A stretch of 9,474 nt of DNA from NCBI GenBank assembly GCA_039181495.1, contig JBCDCP010000111.1, forward strand, positions 1-9,474, written 5' to 3'. Numbering within the stretch: the first letter of the stretch is position 1; every line of letters begins with the position of its first letter. This DNA is from JBCDCP01 sp039181495 (GTDB lineage: Bacteria > Pseudomonadota > Alphaproteobacteria > Rhizobiales > Tepidamorphaceae). The position numbers and the translations under genes are program-made. Positions 6,101 to 9,474 of this stretch are shown here, one piece after another. The notes below the pieces were generated by a model. It was not told where the DNA came from, made no database searches, and saw only the letters and a program-made list of their open reading frames with translations.

Positions 6101-7375
6101 ATGGAAACCTTCCTGATCCTGCTGTCGCTGTTTGTCATCTTGTTGGCCGGTGTCCCGGTGGCCTTTGCTCTGGCCGGCCTCGGGATTGGCTTGCTCTTCT
6201 TTGGCGGTTTTTCGCCGTTGATGGCGCCAGCCGGGCTGTTGTCTTCAATGGACAGTTTCGTGCTGGTCGCGGTGCCGCTATTTCTTCTGATGTCCAACAT
6301 CATGCTGAAGGGCGGCGTTGGGCAGGATCTGTTCTCGGCCGTTCAGGCCTGGGTTGGCCATTGGCCGGGCGGTCTCGCCGTCGCGACCGTGCTCTCCTGC
6401 GGGATCTTCGCCGCCATCTCAGGTTCATCGGTGGCGACTGCTGCCACCATCGGCACGGTAGCCATTCCGGAAATGACCAGCCGGGGCTATCCGCGGCATT
6501 TCGTGTTTGGACTGCTGGCAGCCGGCGGGACCCTTGGCATCCTGATCCCGCCATCGCTGATTATGATCATCTATGGGGTTATCACCGAGGAATCGATCCT
6601 GGCGCTGTTCCTGGCTGGTGTTGGGCCGGGGCTTCTGATGATCGTTCTGTTCATCCTCTACTCGATCGTCTTTGCGCTGCGCTCGCCGTCCTATGAGCCG
6701 CAGCCGGCTGCGAGCTGGGAAGACCGTGCCCGCACCGGATGGCGCGCACTTCCGACTATCATACTCGCAGGCTTTGTCATCATCGGCATCTATCAGGGCT
6801 GGTACACGCCGACCGAAGCCGCTGCTGTCGGCTTCATCGGTGCGCTGTTCGTCACCGGCATCGTTCTACGCACATTGACGTGGCGCGGCCTCTACGAAGC
6901 GGTCAGTGACAGCATGAAGACCACCGTGGCGATCCTGTTGATCGTCGCCGGGGCCAAGATTTTCGGCAAGGCGATCGCGCTCTACCGCATACCGCAGGAC
7001 ATCTCGCTGTTGATCTCATCAAACATCGATGAGGCGACCATCTTCATCATCGTGATTGCGCTCGTGCTGCTGGTCATGGGGCTGTTCATGGAAGCATTGT
7101 CGATGATGCTGATCATGGTGCCGGTGCTCATCGGGGCCGTGATCGCCCTTGGTATCGACCCGATCTGGTTCGGCGTGTTTTTCGTGATCATGGTCGAATG
7201 CGCCCTGATCACTCCGCCGGTCGGGCTCAATCTTTATGTGATACAGGCGGTGGGCAGGGCGAACATGCAGGAGGTGGCGCGTGGCGTCGTTCCGTTCCTA
7301 GTTTTGATGCTGCTGACCGTCGCGCTGATCGTGACCTTCAAGGACATTGTGCTTTGGCTTCCATTCAACCTGTGA
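6101..7375 (+). CDS. dctM: TRAP transporter large permease subunit, DctM family
   Basis: The 424-residue polytopic membrane protein is the transport-catalysing subunit. Length and hydrophobic pattern are typical of DctM. Signatures include GIFAAISGSSVATAATIG (101-118), IPEMTSRGYP (122-131) and GGTLGILIPPS (142-152), which form part of the conserved helical-hairpin and substrate/ion region in this family. A second conserved block, ECALITPPVGLNLYVIQ (366-382), is near the C-terminus. The ATG follows dctQ by 18 bp with no strong ribosome binding site, so its translation probably depends on dctQ. The last codons overlap the start of the lyase gene. Confidence 0.95.
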   Translation: METFLILLSLFVILLAGVPVAFALAGLGIGLLFFGGFSPLMAPAGLLSSMDSFVLVAVPLFLLMSNIMLKGGVGQDLFSAVQAWVGHWPGGLAVATVLSCGIFAAISGSSVATAATIGTVAIPEMTSRGYPRHFVFGLLAAGGTLGILIPPSLIMIIYGVITEESILALFLAGVGPGLLMIVLFILYSIVFALRSPSYEPQPAASWEDRARTGWRALPTIILAGFVIIGIYQGWYTPTEAAAVGFIGALFVTGIVLRTLTWRGLYEAVSDSMKTTVAILLIVAGAKIFGKAIALYRIPQDISLLISSNIDEATIFIIVIALVLLVMGLFMEALSMMLIMVPVLIGAVIALGIDPIWFGVFFVIMVECALITPPVGLNLYVIQAVGRANMQEVARGVVPFLVLMLLTVALIVTFKDIVLWLPFNL

Positions 7376-8256
7376 ACACCCCCTCGCCGCGTGCCCCGGA
7401 CCGCCTTCGCGGTCTGCTTGATCAGAACCGGCTTCTAGTCACGCCGTCCTGCTGCGACGCGCTGTCCGCGAGGCTGATCGAGCAGGCCGGCTTCGACCTA
7501 GCTTTCATGAGCGGGTTTGCCGTTTCCGCCTCGCGCATTGGCGCGCCGGATACCGGGCTGATTTCCTATGGCGAGATGGTGGATTCCGCGCGCAACATCG
7601 CGGGCGCAATCTCGATCCCGCTGATGGCCGATGGCGATACCGGCTATGGCAATGCACTGAATGTCCGCCGCACGGTTCAGGGCTATGCAAGGGCGGGATG
7701 CGCGGCTGTGATGATCGAGGACCAAGTCTCGCCGAAACGCTGCGGCCACACCAAGGGCAAGCTCGTGGTGGACCGCGCCGAGGCGCTCGACCGCATTCAG
7801 GCCGCGGTCGACGCGCGCAATGAGGGCGATGACATCCTCATCCTCGCCCGCACCGACGCACGGCACGGGCATGGGTTGAATGAGGCGATTTCCCGAGCCC
7901 AGGCGTTTCGAGAGATTGGCGCGGACATTATTTTCGTCGAAGCGCCGAAATCAGAAGCCGAGATGCGCACGATCTGCAGCGAGATAGACGCGCCCTGTAT
8001 GGCCAATCTGGTCGAGGGCGGCGAAACCCCGATCCTGCCGCCAGCACAGCTTGAAGACATTGGTTTCCGTGTCGCAGCTTATCCGCTGACCCTGATGTCG
8101 GCGGCCATGAAAGCAATGCTGGACGCGCTAGACGGCCTCAAATCCGGGCAGCATCCAAACGGGCTGCTTCTCGATTTCGCCGAACTGCGCGACCGGGTTG
8201 GCTTCAACGACTATTACGAGGCCGAGCAGCGTTACGCGGCCAGCGCACGGGACTAA
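7372..8256 (+). CDS. Isocitrate lyase/PEP mutase superfamily C-C lyase (methylisocitrate or alkylmalate lyase-like)
   Basis: From the GTG at 7372 the protein has 294 residues. The (beta/alpha)8 superfamily signatures are all present: SGFAVSASRIGAPDTGL (47-63), the metal-binding ADGDTGYG (86-93), EDQ (116-118), PKRCGH (121-126) and ARTDA (159-163). Cys124 in KRCGH is the catalytic residue of the lyase branch (isocitrate, methylisocitrate and 2-alkylmalate lyases); PEP mutases lack it. A retro-aldol lyase releasing pyruvate or a similar 2-oxo acid is therefore the best call. Oxaloacetate decarboxylase is an alternative. The GTG overlaps the dctM stop (GTGA), which indicates translational coupling and suggests that the enzyme acts on the imported compound. 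A TTG at 7354, preceded by AAGGA 9 nt upstream, is a credible alternative start giving 300 residues. Confidence 0.9.
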   Translation: MNTPSPRAPDRLRGLLDQNRLLVTPSCCDALSARLIEQAGFDLAFMSGFAVSASRIGAPDTGLISYGEMVDSARNIAGAISIPLMADGDTGYGNALNVRRTVQGYARAGCAAVMIEDQVSPKRCGHTKGKLVVDRAEALDRIQAAVDARNEGDDILILARTDARHGHGLNEAISRAQAFREIGADIIFVEAPKSEAEMRTICSEIDAPCMANLVEGGETPILPPAQLEDIGFRVAAYPLTLMSAAMKAMLDALDGLKSGQHPNGLLLDFAELRDRVGFNDYYEAEQRYAASARD

Positions 8257-8320
8257 CACCGGCGATCAGGCCATGATGTTCGACACCTCGCACGCGACCT
8301 GTACGGGATGTGAGGTCCGG

Positions 8321-9223
8321 CTAAGACCTGCTGCGTGCGAAGCGTGCCGCCACGCCTGCCGTGAACGGGATCAACACTGGTATGCCGGCAACCGAAGCGT
8401 CGTAGTCCGGGATTTTCTTGCGCTTTCTCGCCAGCATCATCGGGATCGAGATGAATGCAAACAGTGCGGTCATGGCGAGCGCGCCAGCGATCAGCCAGGG
8501 TGAAAACGGCCCGGCTGCCAGCCCGAACAGGCACAGCCCCCACCAGAAACCTATCTCACCGAGATAGTTGGGGTGCTGCGACCAGCCCCAAACCCCGGTT
8601 GTGAGGATGTCGGGTTTGGGTTGTTCAGCGACGCGGTGCGCCCGCAATTGCAGATCGGCGACCGTCTCGATCCAGATCGCGGCTGCGGTCAGGGCAATAG
8701 CAAGCCCGTCGACCCACCCCAACGGCACGTCTGACTGTGCTACCGCCAGAAGCGGCAGGCAGCCAAGGAACACCAATAGTGTGGGGAACAGTTCGATGCC
8801 GAATAGATTGACCAATGGAAACAGCCGGCCGGATTGCGCCCTGAGGTCCTGGTAACGGAAGTCCTCATGGCCCATATCCGGCCAACGCAACATGCAGTTC
8901 CATGTCAGCCTGACGCTCCAGACCGTGACCAGTGCCAAGACCAGCCATTCGCGCGCGCTGACAGGAGCCTCCACCGCCATCCACCATGCAAGGGTCAGAG
9001 GCGGTGCGACGCTCCAGTAGGGGTCATAAACCGAGGCGTTGCCCGTCCAGCAGGCAAAGACGAAGATTATTACGGTTGCCGCAATGCAGGCTGCAGCGGC
9101 CGTCAGTATCGGCGTGGCTGACCCCATCAGGACAACGGTGATCGCCGCCACAACCAAAGCGGCCGCATAGACGCCGGCACAAACACCGTTGGGTGTCTGG
9201 CGCCATGGTGTAGTACCGCTCAC
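8321..9223 (-). CDS. DUF1295 (steroid 5-alpha-reductase-like) integral membrane protein
   Basis: The 300-residue protein has seven or eight hydrophobic segments and the family signature TGVWGWSQHPNYLGE (208-222), which corresponds to the conserved GLxRYxRHPNYxGE block of DUF1295 and related steroid-reductase/isoprenylcysteine methyltransferase-fold proteins. The N-terminal block VYDPYWSVAPP (65-75) is also typical. In relatives this region binds NADPH or S-adenosylmethionine; which applies here is unknown. The GTG at 9223 was chosen because AGGAGA (9236-9231) lies 7 nt upstream, whereas the GTG at 9262 (13 residues longer) has no ribosome binding site. The gene converges on the lyase gene with 64 bp between the stops and no obvious terminator. 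It probably follows an upstream gene whose end is at 9266. Confidence 0.88.
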   Translation of the reverse strand: MSGTTPWRQTPNGVCAGVYAAALVVAAITVVLMGSATPILTAAAACIAATVIIFVFACWTGNASVYDPYWSVAPPLTLAWWMAVEAPVSAREWLVLALVTVWSVRLTWNCMLRWPDMGHEDFRYQDLRAQSGRLFPLVNLFGIELFPTLLVFLGCLPLLAVAQSDVPLGWVDGLAIALTAAAIWIETVADLQLRAHRVAEQPKPDILTTGVWGWSQHPNYLGEIGFWWGLCLFGLAAGPFSPWLIAGALAMTALFAFISIPMMLARKRKKIPDYDASVAGIPVLIPFTAGVAARFARSRS

Positions 9224-9230
9224 GCGCTCG

Positions 9231-9236
9231 TCTCCT
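9231..9236 (-). promoter_or_regulatory. Ribosome binding site deciding the DUF1295 start
   Basis: AGGAGA on the minus strand, 7 nt before the GTG at 9223. It is the best Shine-Dalgarno match in the area and favours the shorter protein over one beginning at the GTG at 9262. Confidence 0.65.
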
Positions 9237-9265
9237 GTAACCCTGACAGCGATATCATTCACGGC

Positions 9266-9474
9266 CTATGATGGTGGGATGTGACTCTTGCCCGTCCCTA
9301 TGCCCTGCACCGTCACAACATCCAACCAAATTCTGTCGCGGTCGGCCTTTCCCGGAGGGCGCGTGCTCTCGCCAAGCCATTTTGCGACAAGCTCCGGCTG
9401 CCACCACCACACGTGTTCAAGCGCTATGATGCACCGTCGGCCGATTGAGCAGAGTGGCCGCCGCTGAGCGACAA
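9266..9474 (-). CDS. Partial C-terminal end of an unidentified protein, running off the right edge
   Basis: On the minus strand one frame stays open from the window edge to a TAG at 9268-9266, about 69 codons without a stop. The start would lie outside the window. The translation contains ALEHVWWWQPELVAKWLGES, then a basic stretch RPPGKADRDR, then IWLDVVTVQGIGTGK, and ends HIPPS. The alternation of polar and hydrophobic residues looks like real protein, and about two thirds of its third codon positions are G or C. I do not recognise the family. Its stop is about 42 bp before the preferred DUF1295 start, so the two are probably co-transcribed. It could still be chance open frame. Confidence 0.42.
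   Translation of the reverse strand, partial: VAQRRPLCSIGRRCIIALEHVWWWQPELVAKWLGESTRPPGKADRDRIWLDVVTVQGIGTGKSHIPPS

Noticed and set aside
8257..8320. Possible terminator between the convergent lyase and DUF1295 genes
   Set aside because: Only a short, bulged ACCTC/GAGGT pairing without a T-tract is present, which is too weak to call.
9224..9262. 13-codon longer DUF1295 start at the GTG at 9262
   Set aside because: It has no Shine-Dalgarno sequence, whereas AGGAGA precedes the GTG at 9223 at ideal spacing. The extension is polar and shows no family motif.
1..9474. Defence system, mobile element or CRISPR array
   Set aside because: There are no direct-repeat arrays, transposase or integrase motifs, toxin-antitoxin pairs, tRNA or attachment-site-like repeats. 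All long genes belong to housekeeping, transport or regulatory families.

Overview
This 9.5 kb, GC-rich window looks like ordinary chromosome of an alphaproteobacterium, probably Hyphomicrobiales/Rhizobiales or a relative. That placement is an inference from the gene families (a DUF4864 protein, a TRAP transporter, a DUF1295 membrane protein, an ECF sigma factor paired with a VWA protein) and from codon choice. I see no rRNA, tRNA, CRISPR array, insertion sequence, integrase or phage gene.

Left part, minus strand (about 57-4269). Reading leftwards from a divergent promoter region, the order is: a secreted DUF4864 protein, a divergent calcineurin-like metallophosphoesterase, a roughly 150-bp AT-richer gap with a weak hairpin and a possible ECF promoter, an ECF sigma factor, and a membrane-anchored von Willebrand factor A (VWA) protein. 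The sigma and VWA genes overlap by ATGA. The module ends at a strong, probably bidirectional terminator at the left edge. No classical anti-sigma factor is visible. The VWA protein has a cytoplasmic N-terminal segment of about 80 residues, one membrane helix and a large periplasmic part, so it may itself be the membrane partner of the sigma factor.

Middle part, plus strand (about 4313-8256). This is a four-gene catabolic operon: the TRAP substrate-binding protein (dctP), small permease (dctQ), large permease (dctM) and an isocitrate lyase/PEP mutase superfamily enzyme whose start overlaps the dctM stop. The operon probably imports an organic acid, plausibly a malate or alkylmalate type compound, and cleaves it by a retro-aldol reaction. 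Its control region has a perfect TTGACA box, a 13-bp palindrome in the promoter spacer, and a 10-bp inverted repeat spanning the divergent region. A hairpin followed by a C11 tract lies between dctP and dctQ.

Right part, minus strand (8321-9474). A DUF1295 (steroid 5-alpha-reductase-like) membrane protein converges on the lyase gene. Just upstream of it is the 3' end of an unidentified gene that runs off the right edge.

The most unusual item is the metallophosphoesterase. It has lost the ligands specific to metal site 1 (the DxH motif and the last His of GHxH), keeps all site 2 ligands, and carries several cysteines next to the active-site motifs. Next are the sigma/VWA pair with no anti-sigma factor and the layered operator architecture of the TRAP/lyase operon.
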